DNA from: Nematopogon swammerdamellus
Lineage: Eukaryota > Arthropoda > Insecta > Lepidoptera > Adelidae
Direction of reading: 5' to 3'
Assembly (NCBI GenBank): GCA_946902875.1
Contig: OX336353.1
Coordinates: 17,125,151 to 17,189,150, forward strand
Length of the DNA: 64,000 nucleotides
Shown: positions 34,401-49,400 of the stretch, one piece after another
Layout: every line of letters starts with the position of its first letter
Position numbering within the stretch: position 1 is the stretch's first letter
Notes under the pieces: generated by a model
What the model was told of the DNA's origin: nothing
What the model saw: the letters and a program-made list of their open reading frames with translations, nothing else
Databases searched by the model: none
Made by a program: the position numbers and the translations under genes

Positions 34401-37400
34401 ACATTCCAGAGTGCGGCATCGAGGAGTGCTCGGAAGGCTGCAAGGATAACACCTGCGACTGCAATCCGAGGGACAATGACGCCAGTAAGTATGAGCCATA
34501 AGGTTAAATTTTCATTGTACATTCTATGAAATGGGGGTCGTAAAATTATTTTACATTCGTATGAATTTTTCAAAAGTGTGTCCCTGTAATGTTTGTGCCC
34601 ACATCATAAATAAAAGCTGATTTATGTATGAGTGACATAATAAATGTTGATTTTCAGACTCAGCGCGTTTTGACACCAGACTTCAGATTATAGATACGGG
34701 ACAACAGAATATATCGTATGAAATACTTCATCAGGTTTGTAATGAAAACTTGTTTTGTTTGTATAACAATCTTTTGATCTAGTCAAGTAACAATTAGGTA
34801 GTAGGTTAATTCGAAAGGGTCTAAATAAATATGCAGGGTGACTCAGCAAACTTTTTAAATTTGAATTTCGAATAAATTGGCGGGCAGCGGAACTAGCGGG
34901 GTGCGAGGTACAGCATTCGAAAACTGACCGTTGGGGAATTTTTAGTGGGCGCCATGTCGTGGTCGGGAGAGCACCGCGCGTGCGCAGTGGAGGCTTATTT
35001 CGGCAACGGTATTCGTGCACACGAGCGCGACGCATATTCTGCAGGCCTATACTTTTTTCAAAACCATCGTGTTAGTACTGTTACAGTGACCAGTGAGCGC
35101 GATACCGCCATGATAAAGAACTTTTTTGTGCCGGAACTGAGACAGGGTATCAGCAGATATCCTGATGTATGGTTTCAACAAGGAAGACTTGAAGACAAAA
35201 ATAACTGAAGAAGTCAACTCTATCCCAAGTGATTTATTGCAGCTTGTGATAACTAATACACGCGTCCGCCTTGATGAGTGTGTACGGCGAGAAGGAAAGC
35301 ATCTTGATGATGTTATATTTCATAAATAAAATCCCAATTTGTACACTTTCATTTTATACTATTAAAATTACTGTAAGTAAAACTGACATTTTTCTATTAA
35401 TTTTAAAGTTTAAAATCTGGAATGAGTCACCCTGTATAATCATCTGTCCCATGAAAGAAATAGAAAGATATATATTATAAAAAAGTAAACTACAAATAAA
35501 GAAATGGTGAAACAGTTGGGCAAACTGCGGCTTATTAATTTATCTTCGTCATAATATAAATTAAAAAAAATTTAAAATTATTAATTATTATATAAAATAA
35601 TAAACCTATAGTATAAAATATAGTTAATCCAGTAGAAAAACAATATAAAAAAAACGAAAAAATTTTAAATTTTTAAACAAACCGTATCTAAAATTAAATC
35701 TTCAGATGCTTATGTAGGCGTCCGGGGACCGTCGTCGTGCCAGAGGCGTTCCTCATCCAAAACATAAGCTTGACCACTCGCTTGACCATTCAGCGGGGAA
35801 ACGCTGCTTCGGTCCTAGGGACTGCTCCCAGAGTTCAAATGGAAGAGCTTTTATTTTAATTTAGTCATTAGTTTTATTATACTCTATTGCTTTTGTTTCC
35901 TTTATATTTTTAATAATATGTAGGTATAATAAATATACTTTTGCTCTTCAGATAACAAATTACTTGAAGAATTCAAACATCACATTGGAAGAGGAAGTCG
36001 AGGTTCTCAATATAAGGTAAGTTTGATACCTACGTACATATATCCAGCCAAAAGTTATATGTCATTTTATGGTGAATCTCACGCGTCCTGCAAGAGAGGC
36101 ATGAATGGACACTGTCAGGCCGACTTGGCATTCGCAACCCCTGCATGCGACCGAATGTCCATGGGCGTCGTTGGACACCTTATGGGTGGCTCGGCCGCTC
36201 ATCACATGTCGCGCTTTCAATAAAAAAAAAGATATTACTAAATGTCCTTCCATGCTTGTAATGTACTCGCATTCGTCTATTGAAAACTCAGTTTAAACTC
36301 TAGATTCTTGCTCTGAACCGCCAGCTCTTCAGAAGTGAGCAGCAGCTCCGAAGGCAAGGCCACGCGCACGGTGAGCCTGCGCATCTGGGGGCTGCGCAAG
36401 GAAGCGGGCAGCCTGCGAGCAGCCCTCGCCAGGCTGGCGGCCACCAGGGGCCGCATAGAGAAGTTCAAACTTGTTCCGGTTCCGCTGCAGTTCGATATGC
36501 AGCCGGCTCTGACGCTAACGGTAAGTTAGGCCACTTAAGCGGGCTAGGAACAGTCCTGAAGGAGGTTAGGAACAATTACTAAGCAAAATAATAAGGATAG
36601 AAAAATAGTCAATTGGCCATACAGGTCAGGTACAAACAGCGCATAGTAAGAAACCGAAGCAGAATAGAAGAGTCCATAGACCGTACTGGAGGTAAGATGG
36701 CCGCATAACAGTGACCTTCTCTAGTCGAGTATAGGCAGCAATAGCCCTTGCCAGGCTGGCAGCCACCAGGGGCCTCATAGAGAAGTTCAAACTTGTTCCG
36801 GTTCCGTTGCCGTTCGATATGCAGCCAGCTCTGACGCTAACGGTAAGTGAGGCCACTTATGCGCGCTAGGAACAGTCCTGAAGAAGGTTAGGAACAATAA
36901 TTCTTAAGAAAAATAATAAGGATAGAAATAGTCAATTGGCCATAAAGGTCAGGTACAAAGAGCCCCCTTCAAGGAATAGATCGAATTTCCAGTCACCTTG
37001 TATAGGCTGGACTGGAAACAGCCCACAATTAACTGAGACATACTAGGAACAGTCTAAAATTAACTCAAAGAGGCTAGGAACAGCGGTGCTGGAACATAGG
37101 ATACTATAGATAGATGGAACCGAATAGATCAATAAGCAATACAATACAATACAATACAATACAATACAATATATTATACGGATAGAACTGTTAATATTAG
37201 CTAAAAGAAAATATTCACATAAACAATATATTAATCGTTCTTGAAATATTTGCTAGTAAATTAAAATAAAGTTGATATTGGAAGTTTGTAAAAATATTAA
37301 CATTGTATAAATAAAATAAAACAGAAAATGGATTGTAATTATAGAGCGTGAAAAGTAGTGATAAATAAGATAGTGGTAAAACTGGAGTGATTGAGCGGTC

Positions 37401-40400
37401 GGTCCGCGTGGTGACACGAAAGCGTCACTGAAGAATAAATGGTATGAAAACTCTCGGCACTTCACAGCTGAGTAGTTGAAAAAACATAGAACACCTAAGT
37501 AAGAAGAAGTAGTAGGCTACGAACACTATAAAATAAAATCTTGTTGTGTTAATCTGGTCGACTTTTAACGGAAAATATTAACATAATGTTTACATACCAT
37601 ATATACCACACGCTGTATCCCGAACAATCGGGGTAAGCAGAGTAATCGCTGTTATGCTGCAAGAACTCTGGTAAATTTACAGTACAACACCGGAAACCAC
37701 GTTCAGCAAAGTATTAGGACAAGATAACTATCAAGCAACTAGTAAGGCACGAAGACCCACCTGCTGCATGACTCGGTGGATGCCAAGGTGAGAGGTGACC
37801 ATCCTGTCGCCCTTTATAGCACGGCATCTCGTCCTTATCCCTTGAGTCAACACTCAATCAACATTGAAAACATTTCCAGTGAAGTTTCTTGTCAGTTCTT
37901 ATTTCGCTGTGATATCGAGCTAGGAGAATGTTACAATGTAAATACCTATGACAAATCTGAGCGCAGTGCCAAGAGACGTTATACAGGATGTTAAAACGGC
38001 GAGTACATTAATTTCGCCAGCGCAATCCTCATGTTTTTCCTAGGCAAAAAAGCAAATAAAGTTTTTCTCTAAAGTGTCTAGTTTTCAAGATATGAATTTT
38101 TGAAATGTATGTTTTCGTCTAGTGTAATTTAACGCGTGGTTGCCGCTCCGCACCCTCCGCCTGCCGACCTCCAGTCCTCCAATCACAAAGCTAACCCCCG
38201 CCCCTACCGCCAACACCTCCGTCCGAGGCGATCACATCTCACCCTTTCTTCCCCCCTCCGCGCCGCCCTATTGTCATTAGATCATTTTTACACTAAAATA
38301 ATCAATTAGTTTGTATGAAAACTCTAACTTTTTATTTAAAGTGAATTCAGAAAAAAGTTATTTGACTTTTTTGTTACTCTTGATCCCAATAATCATTTCC
38401 TAAATTTAATGTACTCGCCGTTTTCACACCCTGTATATGTAGGTAAACAATAAACATTAAACAACAACATTGTATTGCAACAATTAACAATTACTTGCAA
38501 CAAACAGTACGGGTAGGGTACGTAGTAAGTGAGCACGGTAAAAAACCGGCCAAGTGTGTGTCGAACTCGCGCACCGAGGGTTCCGTATCGCCATGTCATG
38601 ATTAGCACCTCTCACGCCATCTATACACTCTATTCGCGCGCGTATACACTTTTTGGTTTCTTCTATGGGAACCCCCGTGAATCTTTTACTTTTTCTTATT
38701 TTTCTTATTTGTTGTTATGTCGGCCATAATAACACATATTCTGTGAAAATTTAAACGGGCTACGTAATACGGTTCAAGACATACAGCCCTCGGACAGACG
38801 GACGGATGGCCGGACAGACAGACAGACGGCGTAAGCTTAGTAATAGGGTCCCGTAGCGGATACGGAACCTTAAAAATTCAATAAAGCGAACATAAAATAA
38901 AAGCAGCTCACTGTGTGCACAGAACCTGATCAGCACATCGCGGTCGGAGGTGTGGGAGGGGTCCGAGTTCATCCTGAGCTGCATGGCTTACGGCTCCCCG
39001 GCGACGGCCTTCACCTGGTACAAGGACGGCGTCAGGATTCACTTCAACAGAACTGACCGGTACGTGAAGGACTTTCCAACTTTCTTCAATCATTAAACGT
39101 AGATAATTTTCAGGTTTCTTTACCGTACTGGTCTGTCCATTCGTTTTTTTTTTATGTAAACGAACATGGGTGGCTTTGTCGAGGGACCAATGGTACAGTC
39201 GACAGAGTCAAAAACCCCTCTCCTCGCGAAACCACGCTCAGTGAGGCGACATGCCAGCAGATTTGCGGACTGTTGTTAGGCTGTCTAACCCGTTGATACG
39301 ACGTTTGAAGACACCCCAGGTTAAAGGATTCGGGAAACACACTCGCCGGGAGACAGTTCCACACCTAGCGGTGCGACAAAGAAACGATTTTGAGAACAAA
39401 AAAAGAGTGCTCAGTTTCTCTGCGGCGAGTGCTGCGAAGATAGGTTGGATGGCAAGGAATAAGGGAAGCAAGTTCCTCCGAGCAGCGTCCATGATAGTAT
39501 CTGTACAACAGACGGAGTGACCCTACAAATCGTCTGTGACTGAGAGACTCCAGATAATCAGTCAGTTTCGGGTCTCCCACCAGATCACTACCTTTATGTA
39601 CTACCTTTAAAGGGCTGTAACTTTTGAACCGTAATAGGTAGCTGAAATTTTCACCTATGAAAAGGTGCCATAGGTGACTTCCCTTTTAATATCTCGCTAC
39701 ACTAGAGTATAATATAGACGAGGCTACAATGCGGTCATCTTTCGCCCAGCGCGGCGGTATTAACCCAGCCTAAGCTAAGAGGTTACTTATTCTGAACAAT
39801 ATAACTGCGAATTCTCGTACCAAATCGAATCTCTAAAACCAAACCCAAGTATAACCTGGGATTTTTCAAAAGGGGTGTGAAAAGGCTCCTCTCAGGCCGG
39901 CATGATATTCGCAATCCCCGTGCACCACAGAATGTCCGTGGGCATTGTAAGTCGCCTACTCGTAAGTGAAACGATGCCACTTGTCGCGCTTTCTATAAAA
40001 AAAAAGTGTTTGACTTTATAAGTTCTTGCTGTGTGCTGTTTTGGGACGATATCGGCCTTCCGGCGGCGGCGCACAATAGGTTACTTACACAACCAACACC
40101 CGTCAATTCAATATGCAGACGAAATTCAGGGGTCCACACAAGGGTCAAGTGATCCACTAAACAAGAAAGTCAGAAGTCAAATGCTTCTTAAATAGGTGTT
40201 CAAATTGATCGCAAGCATTGTTTTGTCTGTCAATGTTGTTTGTTATTGGCTGTCTAGTTTAGTAATTTGCCTCAATTGATTCTGTCAATATTTTGTCAGA
40301 ACAATTTGTAGCACCATTGATTGAATGAGATTGACAAGTTCAGTGTAGACGGATACAATATTCACCCGCCACTGACCCGAGCGCACCAGCCTTGCGGCCA

Positions 40401-43400
40401 TAGCACCCGCACTGTGTCACGACTTCATCATGGAACAATCATTTGAAAGTCGTTGCACGCAGGGAGGACCGCTGCCGGGATACCACCAATTTGGTCCCGG
40501 TGACGCGCATTGACTGCGGTCCAGCGTTCTGAGGCCCCCATTTGAGTGCACCGACTCCGAATATTGTCCCCATCTACCTCTAACGTCCGTCAGTGTGCGT
40601 CCCAGATGGGAGACAGCGTCACAAACAGCGACTTGTCGCCCCGGTCCTCGCCCGGAATCGCCCCGACGGCGTCTGCATTCGTCAGTCGGTCGTTCCGCGT
40701 CTCTTGGTCATCTACCATGACCATCCCTTACAGATTTGTTATTTATTAGTATTGATAGCGATGGTATGTGATGCGAACAGGGATATCTGGACGCGCACAG
40801 TAGCCGAGGACGCGCTGGGCCGCCGGCTGGCGGTGCTGGGTGTAGGCACCGCCGCCATACCCGACAGCGGCTCGTGGGCTTGCGCGGCCAGCGACGGCGG
40901 CAGGCGGAGGTGTCGAGCGCTCAGGCTGGCCGTGCTGAGACCGCCTAGGATCAGGCTCATACCGCCTACGCTCACTCTCAATAAGGTAAATGCACCGAAC
41001 TAAGTAGGTACTAGAAGCGGCAAAGCGTGACAAAACTTGTTACCAGTCGGTAAACCAACAAAATGTGGGTGCCTTCACATGCAGTTATTGTCATCATGAA
41101 AAAAAAAACACAGATTTCGTGCCTTACACGACTATCGAGCACATTGAAAATAAATCTACGGAATTCGAAAAAATATTGTCGCTGAGCGACACGAGAAAGT
41201 CGGGATAAGGAAAAGGTTAGTTGGGGTCTGATGATGGAGCCGGAAGGAAGCCATAGGAACTCCTAAACTACACATGATAAGCCCATCGTGTTTGGGCTCG
41301 TTGGATTTGTCTTCGCATGTACTCTAGTTATATGTTATTTCCAGGGTCCGGATGATGGAGCCGGAAGGAAGCCATAGGAACTCCGCGACGGATGGATATC
41401 GCGACGCATCTTCTAACCTAACCTATATTTATTTATTTATTTTATTTTATTTTATTTTATTTATTCAGTAATCATACAGTACATAACTAAACAATTAATA
41501 TGAAATATTTAACAAACTAAAAACCAGCTAAGATTACATTAACATATAAGTAGTAATATTTAAACAAAAGAAAAAGTATAATGCTAACTTAAAGAATACA
41601 CAATTTTATTGTAAACAAAATTTCAAAAGAGATTAACAAAGCTATAACCCAAACTAATATATTTATACGAAAATAAATCAAATATTGAAGGAGAAAAAAA
41701 AAAAATTATAAACTTAATCATAAGCTAATGAAACACTACGAACAAAATTTAATTTTTTTAAGATTGTCGTGAAATATGTCAACATGAGAAAATTTATTAT
41801 TATAAGTTACACAAGAGCGGCGAAGAAAAGCATTACTAAGGTAGTTACAATTACTTTTAGGAATATTAAATAAATTACCAGAACGTGTGTGAAATTTCGG
41901 ACATCGCAAATTAATTTTGCTGAGCAAGTGGGGAGAATCAACTTTATTGTTTAGTATTTTATGCAGTAACCTAACATCTGTAACCATTCGACGTTCAGTC
42001 AACGAAGTTAATTTCTTAAATTGAGTGCCACACCGAAAAGATAGATGCTTAAGAAATTTGTTCTGAATTTTTTCTATAGATTGAATATAAACTTTATACT
42101 GCGGGTTCCAAACTGCAGAGGCAAACTCCAGGTGACTTCTGACGTAGGCAAAGTATAACAACATCAAAGTAGTTGGGGATTTGAACGGTCTGGAAACTCG
42201 CAGGACAAAGCCAAGCATTTTATATGCTTTATCTGTAATTTTAGTAATATGTTGATCAAATAATTACTTCTCGTCTAAGATGACTCCAAGGTCCCGCACC
42301 TGGCCACTCCTCTCCAATACTTCACTATTTAGAGTGTAAGAGTTTAAAATAATGTTACGCTTGCGAGAAAAGGTAATTAAAGCTGACATTTTTTTACATT
42401 TAGATATAAATGATTGTTACGACAGTATAAAGAAATATTATCTAGATCATTTCTTATCTTCTATATCCTTATATTATTTGTTATATTTAATATTTATTAA
42501 TTTGTTACTTTAGTTAGAAATAATGTCAAGCTTATCTATTTTTTTCTGTCAAAATTTTAGTTTACATTTTTTAAGCTGCTTGTGTTTTTGAAAAATAATA
42601 AAAAATATATAAATGTAATTTATTTTTTTATTTTGTTGAATTAATTTTCAATGCGACGCATCTTCTAACCTAACTTATATTCCTATATTCTTATATCCAA
42701 CGAGCCCAAATATGATGGATTTATCATGTGTAGTTTAGGAGTTCCTATGGCTTCCTTCCGGCTCCATCATCAGGACCCTGGAAATAACATATTATGACTA
42801 GAGTACTTGCGAAGACAAATCCAACGAGACCAAACACGGTCGATTTATCATGTGTAGTTTAGGAGTTCCTATAGCTTCATTCCGGCTCCATCATCAGGAC
42901 CCTGGGCATCATATATGACAAGAGTACTTGCGAACACAAATCCAACGAGCCAAAACACTATGGGCTTATCATGTGTAGTTTAGGAGTTCCAATGGCTTCC
43001 TCCCGGCTCCATTATCAGACCCCAACTAACCTTTTCCTTATCCCGACTTTCTCGTGTCGCTCAGCGACAATATTTTTTCGAATTCCGTAGATTCATTTCC
43101 AATGTGCTGGCTAGTCGTGTGAGGCACGAAATCTGTGAATCGATTTTTTCAAAAAGGTTAGCTACAGGTTTTAGGCTCAAATTGTAGCTGACTAAATGGT
43201 CCAGAGGAGGTTTTCTCAAATTTTTGATTTCATTCTTCGTTTCCAAAATATCGAGCGCCAAAATCAAAAATTCGGAAAAAATTTAATTATTTTTTCACTA
43301 TTTCGGTCATAACTTTTTTTGTTTTTTACTTTCTCAAATAATTCTTTTTGCACCTTACAGCTCTCATGAATATTCGTATTTTGAGCCTTTTTTTAATTTC

Positions 43401-46400
43401 ATATCTTCACAACTCTCCGAGATATAAGGGGATCGCACTTTTTCGTGAAATCGGGGCCTATACTGGAACATGAACCAAAAGACATTTTCAATGTCAAAAA
43501 AAAAGCCTCAGCCATTATGAAATCAGCTTATAAAGCTCCTTCGGTCGATGTCATATATTTTTTTAACCGACCTTTTATTCAGTGCGGTGTTACCAACCCG
43601 GGCGGGTTAAACCCTACCACCTAGTAACGTAAGAAGGGAAGGGACCTACAGTTTTACGTGGAATCCGAACCACGTTCAGCCTCCAACAGTCGAGCGGTCA
43701 CCCATCCCAAGTGACCGCGCCCAGGTGTGCTTACGATCACGACCGACAGTCGAGCGACCGCACCACTGTGCTACCGAGCGAGGCTGAGCTGAGCTTGTTG
43801 TGAATGAAATTGACGTTTTAGGTAGGTAGTCATCCATCTCCATCCCCAGGTTTTCCGGGAAAAAAAGGTGGTTGAGTAAAATGATTAAAACTAATGGATT
43901 TTGTTCACAATTTTCTTAAAAATATAGGTGCGTCTTACATACATACATCTGTAGCGTAATATTAAACTTTACATCTTGCAAAAATGCCGGACAAATCGGA
44001 CGCAATACCGGACGGCCCGTCCAAATGCCGGACAGTGCGGCCCAATTCCGGACGTATGGCAAGCCTACATATAGAGGTTGTTGTGCAGGGTGACAACGCG
44101 AGTATAACGTGCCTGGCTGGCGCGAGCGGGCGCGTGCACGGAGCCCTCGGGTTCAGCTGGGCGCGCGAGCGCATTCTGCTCCCCCTGGCGCCGGGCAGGG
44201 AGGTCTGGGAGGACCTCTATCCCGCCGGCAGCGTACTCAAGCTGTACAACGTTCAGGTCAGTACAGTCAGTTCACTAACATCATGTTGACGAGACGGAAG
44301 TTAACTTTCTCCATACAATATCGTCTTTCGGCATTTATGTTTCCTAGCCCCCGAGATATTTATCCGATTTTTTTATATATTTTTTTTTCTTGTCTTAATT
44401 ACAATTCAGTCTACGTTCCTGTCATTTTAGATGAAATATAGCTACAAAACAAAAGATTCGACTGTCCTTATTACAACAACAAAATAATCGTAAAAATGGG
44501 ATTTAAGGTTTAGGGGGGTAAAAAACATAAATGCCGAAAGACGATTTTGTATGGAGAAAGTTTACTTCCGTCTCGTCTAATCCCCGACGCAAAAAGAGAG
44601 GTGTTGTAAGTTTGACGCCTACATCTGTCTGTCGGTGTATTTGTCTGTTGCCTCGTAGCTCTCAAACGGACGGACCTACCTGTCCCCGTCTGTCGCCCTT
44701 GAGCACGGCACCTCGCCTTTTACGACATGCGAGGTCCGATATTCGAATCCGGTCGGCGTGTACCAATGAGTTTTTTCTGACGAAAAAATTGGTTGTCTGT
44801 AAAGTCGGTTTACGGACGATAGTTTTACGTGATAACGTCATAAAGAAACACAGCTATAAGAATTACCGTATTTTTTCGTACCGCACCCCTATCGCTGCCG
44901 TACGCCGTACATTTGTCGATTTCTAGCCTCGATTACCGTACGATACGGCAATTACCGTACGTTTGGCAACACTGCCGCTTGGGCCGATTGTGCCTGTCTA
45001 TCGCTCGCTTGTTACGCGCTCTCGCTTGCACACACAGGCTCAGATGGAACGTGACACTTTTTCGTGCGTGCAGCACGAATATAAAACGTCATCACGTCAA
45101 ACATTTACGTGCATACCTACACGTGCTGCTTTACCGTTCGAAACCGGTGTAAAACTGTAGGCACAGAATACTAAATAGGTACTGTCGTACTGTAGGTCCC
45201 TTCCCTAGCTAGCCCCTTACTAGCTGGTAGGCTCAAATTGTAGCCGACTGGGTTGGTACCACCGTACTGGATGTAAGATGGCCGCATAGCAGCCTCGGTT
45301 GTGTTCTCCTCTAGTCCAGTATAGCCAGCAATCCAGGGAAGTCTCCGGTATGGCACCTACCTTCTCCGAGGTGATATTGGCTGGTCGACGCATGCGCTTT
45401 GTCCCCTCCGACTCAGCCACCCATACCGGATAACATAAAAAAAAACATGTACTGCAGGGGCAGAGATACAGTGGGGCTATTGCTTACCGGCCTACACGGT
45501 ACTTTAAATCACTATCAGATCACAGTGTACTGAGATGAGATGTTCTTGATAATAGGTAGAAGTATTTTTATTGATCAACCACCTATAGTACAGCCATCAA
45601 TGGCCAGTTTAAGTGGGAGTGATCATACTCCCACCTACTTGTATGTATCTAAAACATGTAATAGGTATCTAATAAACCTAATGTGATCATCTGTATGATA
45701 CATGTTTTAGAATTTATTAATAAAAACTTTTTTACTTTTTTACTTTTACTTTTCATATTCAATATCCAATGTAGCTATTCTCCCTCCGCAGAAGTCAGCC
45801 GAGTACCGCTGTCAAGTGTCCTCGGTGGCTGGCACGGCAGCGCAGGGTGTGCGGGTGTGGGTCGCCGGTCCGGGGGGCCGGTGCGCCGGCGCCGCCTCGC
45901 ACGGGCTACGCTGGGCGGCTACCGCGCCCGGCACCAGGGCCACGGGCGACTGCCCGCCGGGCTACCAGGGGCAGGCAACCAGGTTACTTCTTGTAGCTCA
46001 TGTGGGTGTACTAGGCAAAACATCACATCATATTATCCTGGCTATAGTATAGCCATATTTCTATAGTTATAACTATTATTTATATGCTTATAGTTAGGTA
46101 AAGATTCAAGGTATAACGTGTGATAGAGATATTGTAATAGTAAATTCTCTGAAAAATAAGTGGGTGAAAACGTTCGAAAATGCATTTGATACCCTCGTTA
46201 CAAATACGTCCATACAAAAAACGCTCGCGCACGGCAACGGCCCAAAATTTAGAATGTTCAAATATAGTTCAGTGAAAAACCATTTATTCTGTAAGCGTTT
46301 GAATTTATTTAGATGATTCTTAGTCTTATTGACTCTAAGCTAGCCTCGTTAGCTCAGTGGTGCAGAAAGTCAACTGTCGCTATTGAATGTTAAGCAACGC

Positions 46401-49400
46401 TGGGTGCGGTCAGTACTTGGATGGGTGACCGCTGACCGTTGGAGGCTGACCGAGGTTCGGATTCCTCGTAAAACTGTAGGTCCCTTCCCTCCTAATCTTA
46501 GTTGGTGGTAGGGTTTAACCCGCCGGGGTTGGTACCACCGCACTGAATGAAACGTCGGTCTAAACGGCTATGTAAATAGTTTGTGTTTTCCGACCAGTTC
46601 AGTGTAGCCGGCACGATCAAAGGGGGAAGCACTGACATGGCACCTAGTTCACCCGGTGTTATGGGCCGACATCATGGACGTTGTAGGTGATGTAGCCAAC
46701 CGTGTCAGTTTCCATAAAAAAAAAAAAAAGCTAAGCACGACCGAAGGGAAGCACTGACGTGGCAACAAGTTCACCCGGTGTCATGGGCTGACATCACGGA
46801 TGTTGTAGGTGATGTAGCCAACCGTGTCAGTATCCATAAAAAAAAGCTCAATGGAGCATTTTTCGTATTACCTAGATGCATTTGTAAAAAATGGCGAAGG
46901 AAATAGCAAAGGCATTTTTGAACGATTTTTAAGGTAATTTATAATATTAAATTAAAAATTATGTATTCACATTATACCTTGAATCTTTACCTAACTATAG
47001 GCATATAAATTATAGTTAAAGTATGGGTATGGTTAGGGATTTACGAAGTGCTTTTGCCTAGTACCCCCCTTATGTCGTCAGACAACTGTAGGGTTACTCA
47101 TTCATACTCGGAGAAAGAATAAGTGTTTTATGTCACGACACCCGTCAGTCAGTCAGTCAGCAAGTATTGCGTCCACTGGTACGCCTCTCCAATGTTCCTC
47201 CAGTCCTCCGGACCTTCAGCGTTACGGAACCGCTGCTTTCCGCGGACGTAATGGATGTCGTCGTCCGGCACCTGATGGGTGGGTCAACCCCTCACTCCTT
47301 GGTAAACTAGGAGCCATGTCCGTGCTTACCCTTTGGTTTGCGCCGGTTACCTACATTCAGAGGCGGACTAGCAGCCTTAGCCGCCCTAGGCCGTTTGGTA
47401 CCAGCCGCCCCAATTCAATGCAGCCGCCCCTTTCAAGTTTACAGCATAGATACAAATGTGAAGTTGTACGAAAATCAGTATTGCGCTCGGTTCAACTTGC
47501 CAGAAATATATTGTTTCTCGGTTTATTTTAATATAGCAAAAGTATATTTTATAAGTTTTGCGGCAATATTGACCTTATCGTCATAGCTAAATTATTTTGT
47601 CCGCGTAAATAGTGCGTCGTCTCTGCCGCCGCGCTCACCGCTCCCGCACGTCGCACGCACTTGCTCCGGCCGGCACCGTTTCTATTCGTACCTGCGCTCA
47701 CTACTTCCAGCAGCAGGAGCAGGTACAGATTGGCCGCCCCTAATATCTGGCCGCCCTAGGCCCGGGCCTAGTCGGCCTTAAGGAAAGTCCGCCTCTGCCT
47801 ACATTGCACTGGATAGAAAACACGATTTTTTTTCATAGCCGTTGGGGGGACCGACGCGACGACGTTGTTTCGGTGCGGTGGTAGTCTCAATTCTGACGGG
47901 TTAAACAGTTAAACCTACCAACTAGTATGATAAGTGATGGAACTACAGTTTGACGTGGAATCTGAATCACGGCTGGCTTCAACGGTCACCCGTCCAAAGT
48001 CTGTCCGCGCCCGGTGTGCGATGATCGAACGTCGAAGCATCGCACCACCGAGCTACCGAGGCTGACAAGTTAGGTTAGGATGTGGCAAAAATAAGTTGCA
48101 TGAAAATTATATGAACGACCATAAAAATGGTAAGGCTTACCACCGTGTTACCGATTACTCTGCTTACCATGATTGTCGGAATAAGGCGTGTGGTATGCAT
48201 GTATGTATTTTAGGGCTTTAAGAGGAACTTCTGCTGCTGTTTTACTGATCTGCTGATATTGCAGGTACTGCGAAACGAAAACCACAGCACACGGCGTGGA
48301 GTGGTCCCTGCCAGACTTCTCCGACTGTCTCGCCGAGTCTCTCAGCGATATATATGATCAGGTACTACCCACTGAGGTGCCTTCCTCTTGTACCTCCTCC
48401 TCGCTCTATTCCGGGCGGCCTTGTCTTGGACGCTTGATCTCCATTCTATTCCATTCGGTTCTGGCTGACTTCAGTTTTTTCTGATGGACAATTTTAAGTG
48501 CACGCACACACCTGTTGCTCCACCGTTCGGAACCTGTGTAAAACTGGAGGGCCCTTCCCTTACTCCTTACTAGGTGGTAGGCTGTAGGGGTAGGGTAGGC
48601 CGGCTGTGTGGGTACCACCTAACTGGATGTAAGATGACCGCATAGCAGCCTCGGCTGTTTTCTCCTCTTGTCCAGTATAGCCAGCATTCCAAAAAGGGAA
48701 TTCTCCGATTATGGTACATACCTTCAGAAGGTCATCCGAGAATCTCGGACGTGATATTGGCTGGTCGGAGCATGTGCCCCTCTATCTGACTCAGCCAACC
48801 ATATCGGATTTCATAAAAAAATAAAAAAATACTCGATTTATATTTCCATTCGATTTCTCGTATGGTCTCGTGTCTCGAGTCATTCATATAACTCATGTTA
48901 GTATTTTGTATCAGTATAGTACTTTTTTTATTTATATTATGTTATTGCCGACAACGATGAAGGAGTCTTAGGGAGACCTATTTATAGCAGTGAACTACAA
49001 CATGGTACCATCATCTCCATCTCACCTGCTGACGTCCATTACTTGACACAGTTGATCCCCTAGAGAATTCTAGTGTTGCCTGTTCTCATTCTAAATACAC
49101 TGATATATTCTGAGAAACCACAGAAATCAGCATCCATGCGCAAAATCGCAACGTCCCCATTTCAGTTTGTCGGAATATCATACGGCTTGACTCTGGTCTT
49201 GACAAAGAGAAACCACAGAAATCAGCAATCATGCGCAACATTTCAATGTCCCCTTTTCAGTTCGTCCGCATATCATAAGGCTACTCAACGCGCTGTTCTT
49301 TGACTCTGGTCTTGGCAAAGAGAAACTACAGAAATCTGCATTCATGCGCAACATTTCAATGTCCCCTTTTCAGTTCGTCCGCATATCATAAGGCTACTCA

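Larger units (their letters stand above)
46004..47068. mobile_element. TIR element (~125-bp ends) with nested SINE
   Basis: GTACTAGGCAAAA (46008-46020) mirrors TTTTGCCTAGTAC (47052-47064). Further in, TTATAGTTAGGTAAAGATTC plus AAGGTATAA mirrors 46965-47005. It starts 21 bp after the exon 11 donor and is enlarged by SINE copies at 46342-46853. No ORF. Confidence 0.7.

Noticed and set aside
36743..36842. Duplicated exon 7 piece as an alternative exon
   Set aside because: Available AGs upstream shift the frame or lead to an immediate stop; kept as a pseudo-exon.
40593..41003. 136-codon plus-strand frame upstream of and over exon 9
   Set aside because: Different frame from the Ig-coding reading; GC-rich by-product.
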